Assembly: GCF_029227915.1 (NCBI RefSeq)
Contig: NC_079886.1
Coordinates: forward strand, 21,120,501-21,180,500
DNA length: 60,000 nt
Reading direction: 5' to 3'
DNA from: Hydractinia symbiolongicarpus
Lineage: Eukaryota > Cnidaria > Hydrozoa > Anthoathecata > Hydractiniidae
The notes below the pieces were generated by a model, which worked only from the letters and a program-made list of their open reading frames with translations, did not search any database and had not been told where the DNA came from. Made by a program: the position numbers and the translations under genes. Every line of letters starts with the position of its first letter. Positions within the stretch are counted from its first letter, which is position 1. Below, piece after piece: positions 23,001 through 38,000 of the stretch.

Positions 23001-26000
23001 ATCAACACACAGACCGGAGGAGAGATACATATCATAACGAACAAACTTATGTGACGCCTCCTTCCTACATCGTGTTTCGCCCATAGCATTCATTAAGTTT
23101 TTACATCCTGATGATGCCAAAAATGTCATGCTGGTCCAAGTAAATCCGACATTCCATTGCGAGATAATCCAAGGTTTTCTGTACGATCCACTCAACGAAG
23201 TATGCATAATTATGTGGATACGTTGGTTCTTTTTGATGGATTCACCTAATTTTCTTCCAACAGAAGTTTCGATGGCTAACTGACCGGCAGCAAGCCGTTT
23301 GTTAGAAGGCTCCCATTTGTCACTAAGTTGTTTAATAATATCTGCGCCGGTTTTATCTGAATCCGTACGGTCGAAATCCCGATTAAAATGAATCACTATA
23401 ACTTCATTCCTATTGGCTGGTTCGTTCATCCAATCATCAATCTGTTGTATCATTTTCTTGATAGAGCCACCATACGCACCCGAGTGACATATCCACGCGC
23501 TGTTCGGTTTGTAGTTGTCTTCCCAACACGAGTCAATATCAAAATACCGCACACCAAGAGACAACTGCTGTTTGAATGACAACTTTTGATTGCGATAAAA
23601 ACAGCTCAGTGCATCCACTTTACCAATTGGTGTGTGGTAGTCCAAAATACCATCAAAACCAGCTCCTGAGTTATGACTTCCAGCCAATGTTACTTGTGAG
23701 ATATCCAGGTCGCATAAATCAGTCATTCCATTGCACTTAAGAGCCGCAGTTTGAGATATTGAAATTAAACTAAGAATTACAAAACGAACAAGGCGCGACA
23801 TGATTGAACTTGACTTAGAGACAGCGTACTGCATGTGTATACGCAATTTATGCGTTAATTGCGAGAGTAATACAGGGGGTTTAACATTTATCGGTGCTGA
23901 AATTGTATGTCTATACGTAAGGCATAGATGTTTAAATGACATTACACACCTGTTAAAGTAATACTACAGGTAGCCTTTACTTAGCACGCAAATCAAAACA
24001 TTTACTCCACTGGCTGATTTTTATAAGCTACACAACTTAACAATAAAGCTTCACTTAACCCCCGTTTTAGCATTAATCAAATGATACTAACTTTTGTAAC
24101 GCCCTTTAAAAAGCTGGTTAAATAGATTTGCAAAAAAGGGGGATACAATAAAAAAGCATTAAATATTTGCACTTACCCAACAAAAACACCATTTCTTGTA
24201 TATAACCACGTTCTTCACAAACATCTAAAGCCTAAATTGTAAAAATCGAACAAAATTCTCTAGTATTACTATGGTAACAGCCACATATTAACAAATTAAA
24301 TCAGTTGAACAAACTACGTTAGCTAGCAAACAACACAACCTTTAAAAACATCACGCTAACGACACTACACCGTAAAAGTTGTCGCCGTTGAAAGCTAACC
24401 GAAACAGAAGCGTGTATAAATGATATAAAGCTTGCAACGAAGAGAAACAATAGCGTATTTTAGGTTTGAACCAAGGCGAATCAACAGCGTATCTGACGTT
24501 CGCAATGAGGCGAAACAATAGCGTATTTGACGTTCGCAACTAGGGAAATATAGCGTTTACGAAAGGTGTTATTAACTGGAGAAAGAAGATTTCCAGCAGA
24601 ATTTAAATACAAAGGACGCCATAAAATTATGAGGTGTGCGCTAAGTTTATACGAAATAAAAAAACATGGGGGTTCGGACCATATACAGTGTACAATTTTT
24701 TTTACACAAAACATATGGCTCGTTAGCAGATCTTACCTTTTCCAGTTGGTAGTAATTACTGTTGCGTAAAAATGACAGCAGGCGATCTTTTTGATACTCG
24801 GCGTATAGTTCAACCTAAAATAAAACATACAATAGTTAAAACAAGAAAATAATTTGATGCGATCCCTTTTAAAAAAGAGGATCAGGAGTCTGGACACGAG
24901 TGGTGGGTGGACAGAAACAATACCTGCAGGTTGTGGAACTCTTGACCTGCTTGCGGATCTTTTATGAACAGTCCATTTAAATACTAAGTGAATAAAAAAA
25001 ATATATGCGACACATGGTGAAATCATTGCGTTATATTGAAAAAAGGGGAAGGCGTTAGTTATTACAGCCTTATTAAGACAAAGAAATAAAAAACACTATT
25101 TATAATAAGAACATAATCATACTGATAAATGTTTAACTAATTACAGCCAGTTTTACGGAATCGAAATCTGATCCCTCAGCTTACAGATTAATTAAACTTT
25201 CGTGCAATTTTATTTATACACAAGACGGAAGTTTAATCAATGTGAAATAAACATAGTATTAAATCGCGCGAAGGATTACGGATTTTTTTCTCAGACGTTA
25301 ACTTTTCACCTAAATGCTATTAAAATCAAAAATGTCGCATGTATTTAACAAGCGCGAAAAAAAAGTCGCCAGTATTTAAGATGCGCGAAAAAAAAAGTCG
25401 CCAGTATTAAAGATGCGCAAAAAATGTCGCTAGTATTTAACATGCGCAAAAAATGTCGCTAGTATTTAATATGCGCAAAAAATGTCGCTAGTATTTAAGA
25501 TGCGCAAAAAATATCGCTAGTATTTAAGATGCGCGAAAAAATGTCGCTAGTATTAAAGATGCGCGAAAAAATGTCGCTAGTATATAAGATGCGCGAAAAA
25601 ATGTCGCTAGTATTTAACATGCGCAAAAAATGTCGCTAGTATTTAAGATGCAAAAAAATGTCGCTAGTATTTAAGATGCGCAAAAAAATGTCGCTAGTAT
25701 TTAGGATGCACAAAAAAACGCGCTAGTATTTAACATGCGCGAAAATATGTCGCTAGTATTTAACATGCACGAATTAAGGCCAAACATTTTTTTGAAACAC
25801 AAGATGGCCGGCAAACAGTAATACATCATCATGTGATACTTGTTCCTGCTCTTCTTTAAAACGCACCCAAAAGCTTTTCAGATTAAATAACAACCCTTGT
25901 CGTGTTTTTATTTTTATTGCTTACCTGGTGCAAAAGCTTTTTATTCTGTTTCAACTGCTTTACAACGCTTTCAACCTACATACAAAAATAATAAAAAATA

Positions 26001-29000
26001 CGTGTATATGTTCTTCAAAACCATACCAATCTGGCATCATGCATGTCATGTTGTTTTCATGCAAAGAAGACACAAAACGAATGACAAGCTAGCTACGATA
26101 CAATAGTGAAGCATTTAAGCATCATTATCTTCAACATCATCTATCCTTCAATAGTCATATATCCCTTAACAGATAGATGGAGAATGCGAGTATTCATCTT
26201 ATTTGTGAAACAGAGAGACACAGAGAGGCAGTCGTACGAAAAATGTACAGAATATTGAAAATATTTCAAAAAGACTCCAAAAACAATTAAATGACCGCTC
26301 GGGCCAACGAAACGATGCCACAATTGCATTTAAGTATGTAGAACTCACAATTTTGCTTTGTTCTTCAGCGATGTTACTAACTTATATTTTCAAATTTGAA
26401 TGCTACGCACGAGACTTGTAAACTCGATGTACTTACAGGAATATCTTCCATATTCTCAACAAACATTGCAGTGGCTTTCTGAAAAAAAGAAAAACACAGA
26501 TACAATAGTTTGAAAAATTAAGTTCTATAAATCAAAAAAGTAATTTACAGCAAGTTAGTTTGTTTTTGGAAATAGTTTCGTTTATTATTATACGCCCATC
26601 ATGGGCGGAAACATGGGTGGAAATCAAATAATGCGAGTTCCTTTAAGTTCTTTTAAGATGGGTGATATTTTGTTTGATATTTTTGTTCTATAAGAGTAAT
26701 CAGAGAAGCTGACACTCGATTTCAACGAGTTGTTGGTTGATAGTGAACACAACTTCAAATTTACATTTTTAAAAAACGAAGGCTCACATCTTTATCAATT
26801 TCCATCAACTCCAAGTACTTTTCTTGAATGTAATCAAGTAATTTATGTTCATATATCATTTCGAACACGCCATTGTGACGAAGTCTAAATAAAACATCTC
26901 ATGTATTAGTATTATTCAAGTGACATTTACTCGAAAAAACCCACGTGTCTAATGATTGGGGTTCAACACAGCTTTATGTTGACAATTACGTAAGACGGAA
27001 CAGAATTTTCACAAACGTCACAAAAAGGTTGTACGAACATAAAACTTTGCGTATTTGACAATTATTCGCGAAATTCATCATTTATGCCTGCTTAAATTTG
27101 TGCACTTAACTGCTTCTTATTGTATCAGGACAAATTTTTACCTCATCTAAAAGCATATCAGGAAAAATATAAAAGTGTGTGTTTACTTAAGTTAATTCAA
27201 TCCCTGTGACCTGTGAGTACACACACATCTCTCTCTCTCTCTCTTAGAGAGAAGTCTTAATGCAACGATGTGAAGCAGACATATACTACTCAGGAAACTA
27301 CAATATGGCAAAGCTCAATGTGTTATTTAGCGAGACCTATTTTTCTAATATAGCGTGTGATTGTCTAAACATAATAAATAGAAAATACTTCAAGAGTTGA
27401 TGTTAAGAAAATGACTATTCAAGTTGACATATCCATTTATTTTATTTTTTGAAAGTGAGCTTTCGCCAACTCACAGGTTAGCATGATCACACTAATTTAC
27501 AAATTCGTTTTCTAACGTATTAAATACTTAAATTGTACAAAAAAATAACAATAGTAACAATAGAATTATTGAAATAATTTCAAAGGTATCGATTTAACTG
27601 CGTTATTAAGAATAGCTCATTTCCTCAACATTAATATTTCAACTAGAACTGCTCCTTCACAATATACTTCGAAAGTTGTTACAAAGCAACTGAAACACGA
27701 GTTTTTTTAAATCAGAGTAGTGTTTCACTTACTCTAAATAAATTCGTAACGCTTCACCGTATTTCTTCTCGTGTGCATACCTGAAATAAAATGTAACTAC
27801 CCAATATTTAAATACATCACATACATGGTCACACGCACGCTCCTAAAGGTTGAACCATGTCCATGACCCAGTCACTCATTTATAAGGCCAACTATATTGT
27901 TACCATTGCACTATAATCAACATCAAATTAAAGGAAGTATCAAACTTTTTAGTCTTTATGCAAACGGCATTTACATTTAAAAGGTTTGAAGAAAATATAT
28001 GTTCGAGTTCAAGCACAGATACAACTTACAATGTTGCTAAGGATTGAAGTAACACTGCTTTTTTTGGTTCCTCTTTTATCTTTGCCTACAAGTTTTAATA
28101 AAAATATTAGCAGTTTTGGCAACTGAAGATGAAAATCGATTAGGATTTAACATGACAATAAGCATGAAGTATGGTTTGACCAAAGGATCTCCTTTTTCGA
28201 GTTGATTGATCTTTTAAATTCAGAAAAAGGATTTTACCTGCAAAGAGTAGATAATCGTCTGTGATCGATACAAATCGGTTGGCCAATCTCTAATCAAGTT
28301 GTAAAATCCCTAAAAGTAATATTTACTACAAAATGCGAAGTGATACAAAAACTATTTCGATTGTTTAAAAATTTCTTTTTATCTGTAGAAGGCATTATCA
28401 ACCAAGATATTCTGTTTGGTCATATTTGGTTGCCCTACCTGATAATGTGTTTGCAGAAACTCGTTTAACACCATTTCGTAAATAGTACTATCTAACTTTG
28501 GATTGCGGTAAGGGATGTATGGAGTAATAGCCTAAAACGATCAAAGGTGAAAAAAGAACGATAAAATACAGAGAAAACGATAAAATTATGAAGAAACACG
28601 TTAAATGTGGGAAAAAACGATAAATGTGAAAAAAAGGTAAAATGTGGAAAAAAACGATAAATGTGGCAAAAACGATAAATGTGGCAAAAACGATAAATGT
28701 GAAAAAAACGATAAAATGTGGCAAAAACGATAAATGTGAAAAAAACGATAAAATGTGGAAAAGATTTAGAATTTATTTTCCAACTCATCTTTGTTCGATC
28801 AATCTCACAAAACTTACGCTTTTTATAAAACAAAAAAACAAAACAAGAAATTTGGCATTTAGTCTATAGTGTTCTATTTTATCACATATTTACCTATTGT
28901 TAACCTAAAACTATTCTTTTTTTGTTCTAAAATTTAGTTGGCAGTACATGACATTTTTTTGCCATCTACAATCTAAGTTATAGTGCCGCAAAATCGCAAC

Positions 29001-32000
29001 TATTTTCATGTTTATTGCGTTTTTTAGAAAAAAGAGAAAACCAGTAAATTTTATTTTTCTCTGTTACTAAATCTTTTTTTTTTTACATTTCTTCACAGCT
29101 GGTTGAAATTTTTTATTATCTTCTTCATTATAACACTTCTAACATCCCTTCTGATCTCAACATGCTTTTCCTTATCAATTTTCTTGACATAATAAAGTAA
29201 CATTTCAAAATATAACTAAAAAAGTTGCTTTTTTGGGGAAAATGATGACGTCAACATAATTTTTGAGTCAAAGCACGTTTTTCATTTTTCTTAGTTACTT
29301 TGCCAGATTTATAGTCATACCGTTTTTTTTTTGTTGAATTCGATAGGGGTGGTAATAGTACTACACTTCCCTAAAGACGAAACCCAAAATCGACGAGTCC
29401 CCCCTTCCCCCCCCCCCCCCCCCCCACAAATAATAGTTTAACTTTGTTTTTTTATTTTCGATATAACTTTTTACGAATTAGAACATCAGAGTATTGCTAA
29501 ACACAGTGCAAAAATACATTACCACATTAAAGTCTGGTGGAGCATTTTTAGGGAATTTAATTTTTTAGATTTTTCAATTTCTGGCTAACAGTTCGGCACG
29601 ATTTTGACTCCCCACCGCTCTTAAAAAATATTAATAACATTTTTTAATGATTTATGAGTCATTTTTATTTACGAGGGTAACAATGATTTAAGACAACATT
29701 ATTTCAATTTGTAAAAAAATCGGACATCTAATTAACATTTTCACATGAGCGAGGAAAGGGAGAAGTATCACCCACTCATCCTACTAAGCTATATTTTTTT
29801 CCTGTTGTTTTAACAGAAATCAATACCTCCCTTCATTATCAATTACATATTTCAGAGTTTTATATTTTTAGAATACATTGTCACATTTTCAAATCACAGA
29901 AATTAATACAACATTGAATCAATAGATACTCAACAAGAGTCTGAATTTGTGTAAAAAATTATATTTTGTGATCAATGATGAGGGAGGTCTAAAATTAAAC
30001 TTGCCAAAGGTGAATAATCCAAATTATTATACTTTAATTATTACGTTACATTTAAAAATCTTTCATTATAAAAAATTATGCCACACCTCCTTTTAACATA
30101 ACTTAGAACAACAATTATTCTACGTGGAGCATTTTTATTTAGTCCTCCTCAATTTTACAACATCACAGGGAAGACACAATGTTGATAAATATACGAGCCT
30201 CCCTTATTATGTACAGAAGTGTATAAAATGCATCTGAAATTATACAAAGTTATAATTTAAGAAAACACTTCTCTAAAAGACACAACTTTGATATCATATA
30301 CCAGACGGTTTATATTATAAAGAGCCATGTACATTTCTTTGGTCAAAACAATTGTCATCTTCGTCTCAATTACATTGCTTATGGTAGAAGGAAAATCAAT
30401 CAACAAGGTAGAACTAGTTATTTTTTTCATGAAAAGCTTACAAGTTCTTAAGATTAGAATCTTTTCTCATTTTTAAGCTCCAGAAATGGTAACAGAATAT
30501 TATCAATAATACCATTGCTTCAATTTAATTTCTTTATGATGAAAAATAAATCGACGTTATTAACAGAACCTTCTCAATAAACTTTCTGACAGCACGCATT
30601 AGGTTTAGTACCTGCACATGTGGTATTTTTAAGCGCTTGATGGAAGTTACTAGATGGCTTGAAACTTCAGTACCTTATATACATTAAATATCTGAATGTA
30701 ACAATCAATTTCCTGATTACAAACCTAGGATTAGAAATTTTTTTCTATTTTTATTAAACAGCTTTCGCTTTTAACTGTTGGAAATTTTGCAATAACTTCT
30801 ATCACGCAACATGACGTGGTGTAGCTACTAATATTTTAAAATATTTTATATTTTTATGCAGGTACAAAACAGTGACATGACAGCTTTAAATGCGTTATTA
30901 AGAAGTAAAAGACAAGTCTGTGGAGAATGCAGCATCACTGCAGAGTGCTTGGCTTACTGCTCACCTTCCCATGTATGCTTGGATGGTCATTGTATCGACG
31001 ACGAAGAAAGTCCTCCAAAATAAAGTGGACTGTGAATGGATGATGACAATTTTGTTGTCAGAAATTGTTTTATGTTAAAATATAAATAAATATATAATTG
31101 TTTCTAAAGAAAGAAAAATATTAGCTTTACGATCTTTTTTTTTTCTGCACACTCTCATTAGCTAGCGTTATATTGAAGCTTATTTTTTTGGATTTTTTCA
31201 CAACCACATTAAATCAAATCAAATCAAATCAACGAACAAATTATTTATCAACGACCAAAATATTTAGCAACCACCATTAAACCACCCACCATCAACAAAG
31301 GTAAAAAAAATCTTATTAAATGATATTTAAAAACGCTGTATACAATCTAACTAAACTGTGGAAAAATGTTCGTCATTTAGGCTTCTTTTGTTTATTAAAG
31401 TTCTGCGATTTTCTCAAATTAACCGTGTACTTCATTCACGGTTTCTCGTAAAACATACAGAATCAGACGATGAGGACGTGATAATTTAGAGTAGGTTAGA
31501 CAGTGTAAAAGTGTAACATCCACGAATTCATGATTGTTGGAGAATGCAAGTGTGTTTGGAGTTCACAACATTACTGTAAAAAATACTGGAAGATGTTCCA
31601 TGCCTTAACTTACTAAAAGATTTTGATAGTCTTTGTTCAACGTATCAGATACTGCGAGTATTTGACATCGCAGATATCAAAAAAAATTCAAAGATGTAAA
31701 ATGTTTTCAAAACAAGTAAGGTTGATAGTTTCCCCAATAGGCATCCTTTTAATTCATCTTTTTTGTCACAATCAAAGTATACAACTTTATTCATTCCAAA
31801 TGCAAATGATTCACCATTTCACCGAGCATCTATATCGTGTAACCACCGTTCTGCGCAATTTTTCTTGGTTGCATTTACTACCTTCAGAACCATAAAAAGA
31901 ATTTTTTCAACAGTGAACGTCTCAGTGGTTTGAGCACCATACGGAAGCAACTTTGGCATTTTTAGTAGAAAATACAAAAATTAAAATTTACACAACAAAA

Positions 32001-35000
32001 GTAAAATTCAACTCTTCCTTCATACATCAGAACAAAAAAATACGAACCTTGCTGTTTCACTTACTCACTCTCGCGCATCATTGCTCTCCATCGTAGAGCT
32101 ATTTACGTACACTAACGGAAATGTGCGTCCAAATCCTTTTTTAGACATAAAATCCTCATAATAAAGCTTTTTCTTTTACAAAAAATAGTTCTTCTTTTAG
32201 ATAGTATGATAAATCTTTTTGTGAAAAAAAATTTTAGTTGTCAACGATTCAATCAATGAAAAAGTTTATATTTGGGAAAGAAAGCATGGCCTAAACATTG
32301 AAACATAATTTACTATTTTTGTTTTATTTGCATGCTGCATTAAAGGAAAAAAAAAAAGACTCTTTAGTTTAAAACAACTGCATACAAATTACACAACATT
32401 TTTGTTTTAAAAATATATGTACAAGACATATACAAGAAAAGATATAAATACAGTCAAAGTTGGCTTTCAATCGTCTCTCTACCGCAATATTGCCATAAAG
32501 ATTTGAGGACATTTTCAAATTTCTCCTCATATTTGAAGAGATTTTAAAGGTGATTCGATAAGTAAAAAAGAAAGACAGCTGTACCCATGTTGCATTTTTT
32601 TTTTACCAAATAGTTTTATAAAATTAAGATTAAGGAGATTTAAGAAGAAAGTTGTTAAAAATCTAATTTTAGATAATTGATGACTTTATAGGAGACGTGG
32701 CAACTCTGCATTAACTCAGTCATATTTGTAGAAATGTTAATATGTAAAGCAGCCAGTGGCCAAAAAAGTAAAAAAAAATAAAAAAATAATATTTATATAT
32801 ATATACTATATATTATACACTATATTTAATATTTTACAAACCACTTTAAATACATGCAGGACTACAACGTTGCATTACAGTATGATAGGGAAATTATTTA
32901 TACAATGCTCAACGTAGACAATGACGCAAGATTTGAACTGTGGCTGTCATACAAACATCTTAAAATCTTAAATAAATCATTGCAGAAATGCTTTGCTAGC
33001 CAATACTTCAGACAGTAGCTTAGATCATTGGACTAACAAAAACAATGAAAAATAAGAGCCGGGTGACCAAGTAATCAAGACAGAATGTGACCAAATTGGA
33101 ACAAATCACATATTTAGTATGATAATGATTCAGACTTAGTTGCAATAAGTAGTGATAGGTTGGTATACTGATGGTATGTCAATGTTCATTTCTTGGTTAA
33201 GTTTTGGCAACCAAATGTGCTCAAATTCTCGACCATGATAGTTGTACATTTCCCCCTAAAAATGTAACCCCTTTCCTTTTTGAAATCACTATAATTTGAC
33301 TTTATAATGCAGTGACTACAGAATTGTAGTTTAAAAAATAAACAGGAAAGTGTGCATTTTATTGAGGTATTGAGCTCGTTGTATGATATAAAATAAAATA
33401 CATCCATATACCTTCCTCTTTTAAACACTTGCCTTTGACATGCAAACTATTCCCCTCCCACAAATCTTCAAAGTTTAAAAATACAAAAGATGATTGACTA
33501 TACCAAAAAGTTTGTTCCTTAAACAGTTCCTGCTAAACACACTTTAGATTAACACCTAGATAATTTCTTTCAAAACAAAAAAAAACATTCCGTTTAAAAA
33601 TTGGATAATTGAATTACGGAATTGATCAGAAAACATGTGCTTGTTTTTCTTTGTATTAATTGTTCAAACTTACCTCAGTCTCAATTCACATTGCTACATT
33701 GTTACAAATCTTTTGTGTAAAGTTTAAAATAAAGAAGTGGTAATCTGCAGCACGTTTTTTTCCCACCCACTTTTGACACAACTTATCCATCTCAACCTTT
33801 TTTTACTTTATCTTCCTATTTTTATATTATTAAAAAAATGTTAAAAACATGTAGGTCCCTCCTACCCTCTCTTATTATGTACAGAAATGTATAAAATGCA
33901 TCTCAAATTATAATTTAAGAACTTTAAAAGATACAAATTGGTTATCATATAACAGACGCTTCAGTTTATATTGGAAAAGAGCCATGTACATTTCTTTGGT
34001 CAAAACAATTGTCATCTTCGTCTCAATTACATTGCTTATGGTAGAAGGAAAATCAATCAACAAGGTAGAACTAGTTATTTTTTTCATGAAAAGCTTACAA
34101 GTTCTTAAGATTAGAATCTTATTTCTTTAGAATCTTTCTTTAAGCAGCCGAGTCAATTTTTTTATTTCATCATATTCATTATGTTGACCATGGTAACTTC
34201 CAAGCCTAACTCTCCATTCTCTTTTAGGTGTCACAAATCGACATGACAGGATTAAATGAATTGTTAACAAACAATAAGAAATTGTGTGAACGATGCAGCA
34301 ATGATATAAAATGCATGCTGTTTTGTGGAATAGGATCAGTGTGTGAAGCAGGAAGATGTAGAGAACGAATGATGAGTAACGGATTTCCTGCAAAATGATT
34401 AATGTTTTGTTGCGCTGATTTATTATGTCATCCATTGATTTAAAATGTAAATAGTCTTGTAAAAACAGTATTAGTTAACGCTTGCTGTTGAAGAATTTAT
34501 ACAATCCTTCAGTACAAAAAGTAGTTTTAAATATATTATAATAGAGGGGGGAGAGGAGAATAGAACGGCAGTAAATAATAGAAGTGCAAAATTACGTTGT
34601 TATTTCAAACCTTTGTCGCTGCAAAACTAATCAGTCAATAAATATTTATGTAGAGTGTAAACAACACCATAAATAATAGAAAATGTGGGCATTTATTTTA
34701 AAAATTGAACTTTACCTGGAGCATTTATTCAGGTAGGGGGGGATTTTTTTAAAACTGTATATGTTGAGGACTTGAAAATTTGAAAATGTAAATCTGTTAC
34801 AAAAAACATATGCGGAATAAATAAATTTACTGAAGCTTTTGTTTCTATTTTACGTATGTAAGGGCTGCTCTGAATAAAAATAAATTTCCTTTCTTCAAGT
34901 GAATTTCTTTTATTCCTGCCATCTTAAATTAAGACAACTATAGTGGATAGAAGATAACTATAGTTTAGCTTAGTTCTAAATAAGGGTATTTAGAACTAAG

Positions 35001-38000
35001 CTAAACTATGATTTTTATTGTTTTGATCTTATTTTATGATTTAGCATTTTTGATAGTAAATTCAGGGCATTTATCATAGCATGGCCAGTTATCTGAACAT
35101 GGCCGTTTACTTTTGCCATTTAATTGGTCGTCCTCAAAAAAACATTATTTATGCATTTTATGTGCTGATTAGAGAAAGGCAAGTAAGAAAAACAAGCAAA
35201 TTAAATAGCAACATAAACAATAAAGTGAATAACTTGTTTTGGTTTGTGTAGCCTTAAAAGCATAATCTCAGAAAGAGTCTTATTTGCAATTTTTTGCTTT
35301 ATAAAAACAAAAATAAAAGAAACTTTTAAACTTAACTACCTTTAATTTGTGATGCTTTGCAAATCTGTATACTTCTTCTTCCCATAATTCTTTGCTACTC
35401 CCAAGCACCCTGTCACACATTCTAAATATTAAATAGTTGTTGATGTATAGTAGAAGTTTATTATCCTTTATTTTAAAACAGAATATTAACAGAAATATTA
35501 CAGTGCAGCTTCTTTGTAGTTTCCTTGAGCAACATGAAAATTCAGATACGATCTTCCAATATTCTAAAAAAATTCAGATGATATATATGTAAGTATTAAA
35601 ACAATGCTCAAATAATGACACAATACTCTAAAAACAAACATATTAGCTTAAAATTAATATTTTACCCACAATCCCCCACCCAGCTTTTGAGATATTGACA
35701 CATTTTTATCCATTTTGCAAAGTTGTCAAAAATCATCAACTTGCGAATTCTTTGTAATGCTACTTTTTCAGATGAGTAGGTTGGGTCTGCAGCCTTTAAA
35801 TTGTGCTAGTCACAATTTCTAACATGTCTTCTTCACAGAATAATACACATCAGGGTCCACAAAGGCCTTGAAATTTGAGGATAAGCATGCTGTCGTCAGA
35901 AACAATTAGCACATTTTCATAGTTTGTATCTAACTAAATAACCTAGGATCCCAAAAGTCCCCTGTAAACATTGACAAATTTAAATTGCATGAAACTAGTA
36001 CAGAAACTGCCTATAATTACTTGTCGGGAAAAGTCGTTTTAGCCTATGGACAAAATTCATGGGAATCTTCTTTCACTACTTACAGCTACCACTTTTGCTT
36101 ACAGATAGGCACACAAACAAACAGTAAACAATATAATAAAGATGCAATCTATAGATGTTTTTGCGAGAATTTTGTGAGAATTAAAACCCTTCTAGTTCAT
36201 TTCATACTGGCATTCTTAAATTTTCAATTATTGGGTTAGTTCTTGTGTTCTTCGTACTGAGTGAATATTCCACATACTTTATGGATTGTATGGTGTTTTA
36301 AAAAAAATAATCTTATTGATGACATAACATTACACTTGCACATCTTTTGCTCAAATGGGAGCTTTTAAAGCACTAGGACCCCTTTGCAGGACCCCCTTCG
36401 CAGTACTAATAGGAACTGAAGAGGTTATTCTGGGGGGTACAATTTAACTATACCCACAAGAACTGAATGACGTCTTAGCAACTTCTGATTCTTCTCAGCT
36501 TTAAATAATGCTTCCTTGAAGTCTTTTTTCTCAAGCAACCAAGTTATGTGATCGTCCATATCACGAGGCTAAAATTACAAAAAATAAAAATATATATAAA
36601 AAGAGATGTAGTTAGAAGAAATGTTTAAAAAATTAACCTTCCAACTCACCCTTGCAATAACAATATCTTTTGGACTAACGATGTAAAATAATTGTTCTTC
36701 AAGGACATGTTCTAAATAAATAGCAAAATCTTATTTTTAAATTAAATTTTTAACTCAATATAGCATGAACAAGGTATGTAAAAATTCTTAAAAATAAAAT
36801 TCTTCAAGTACTACAGATCAGCCATATCTAATGACTTAAGCCTGTTATTCTATAATGATCAAGAAAATGTTTTTAGTGTTTTTTTCAAAATAATTTTCAT
36901 GCAAAAAAGGGTTTATAGTAAATCACTTCCTGCATCATCCTAGTACGATTAGGGCCAACAGGGAACTTATTATCCAAAGTAGATTTACCTAAGAAATAGT
37001 TGTTGCACAAGTATTCTTCAAAACCACGTACTGATAGAGCATCAGTGGATGTTTCTACATAACTATCAATTCCTTGAGGTTGAATAACTAACAATTGAGG
37101 TCTTTGTGCAAGTCCCTTAAATGGAAAAAAACAAACAAAAAATAATATTGTAAATCCAAAACTATTAATAAACATCCGACTTTTTCACAGCTCGAATTAG
37201 AAATATAAGGTTGACTCACAAAAATGAATACTATGTAATAAAGTTAACCTCGTTGCAGTTGTGGTCTAGGAGAGCTGTAGATTAATTATTATTGATTACT
37301 TGGTACAAATAGAATAACTTTTAAGAAAAATGTTTTTTAATTTTTTTGTTACCTGTTATCAATTTTTGTTTTTGAAAATTTTATTAAACCTGGTATCTCA
37401 AAGTAAATTTTGGAAAAACTTGATATTTCGGTCGAGATTCAAGGTTTCTAAGAAATACACCAGTGCATGGATAATAATTCAGTGAAGTGATTTACATCTA
37501 TTCCGACTATGTTATGTTCCGCAAGCGAACCTCTTTGTAAAAGGTATATTCTTTGACAATAACCGCTTTTTCCCAAAAATTAGCGATTTTCAAAAATTCA
37601 GAGGTCTCAAGGTATTTTTTTAGCTTATTTGACGATTTTTATAATATGTACCGAAAAGCAAACTTTCAGGAAAAATGAAAGTTGTTTTTTAGATTTTGAT
37701 ACTTAACTTTTAGAGCTCAGCTTGTTTTTGGTCAGGATTTAAACTTTAAATACGGCAAAAAAAATTATTATTTCTTGACAAACTTTATGCAAATAAAGAT
37801 AATGGAGAAGAAGAAAAATGGAAAAAATCTTCATTAACTCAAAAAAACAGCATTTCTATTGAGAAACTGCAATCAGGCAATTTTAACCCTGCCTTATCTT
37901 GTAATAAGTGTCACAGTTCTAATTAAAAATATGAATTCAATTAGGAAAACTTTGTGGACTGTAGAGAAGAAAACCCCTTTCCAGCAGTGATGTCAGAGGA

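Noticed and set aside
25340-25775. Regularly spaced repeat resembling a CRISPR array
   Set aside because: There are no unique spacers: the whole unit repeats, so it is a minisatellite in a eukaryotic intron.
28488-28833. Two long minus-strand frames rich in Phe, His and Ile
   Set aside because: They are translations of the AAACGATAAATGTGG minisatellite and repeat in every frame without a stop.
31623-31895. 90-codon plus-strand frame between the two peptide genes
   Set aside because: No signal peptide, no cysteine pattern of the peptide family and no other homology.
34127-34435. 102-codon minus-strand frame over peptide gene B
   Set aside because: It is antisense to exon 2 of the peptide gene, whose plus-strand exon has splice sites, conserved phase and a paralogue.
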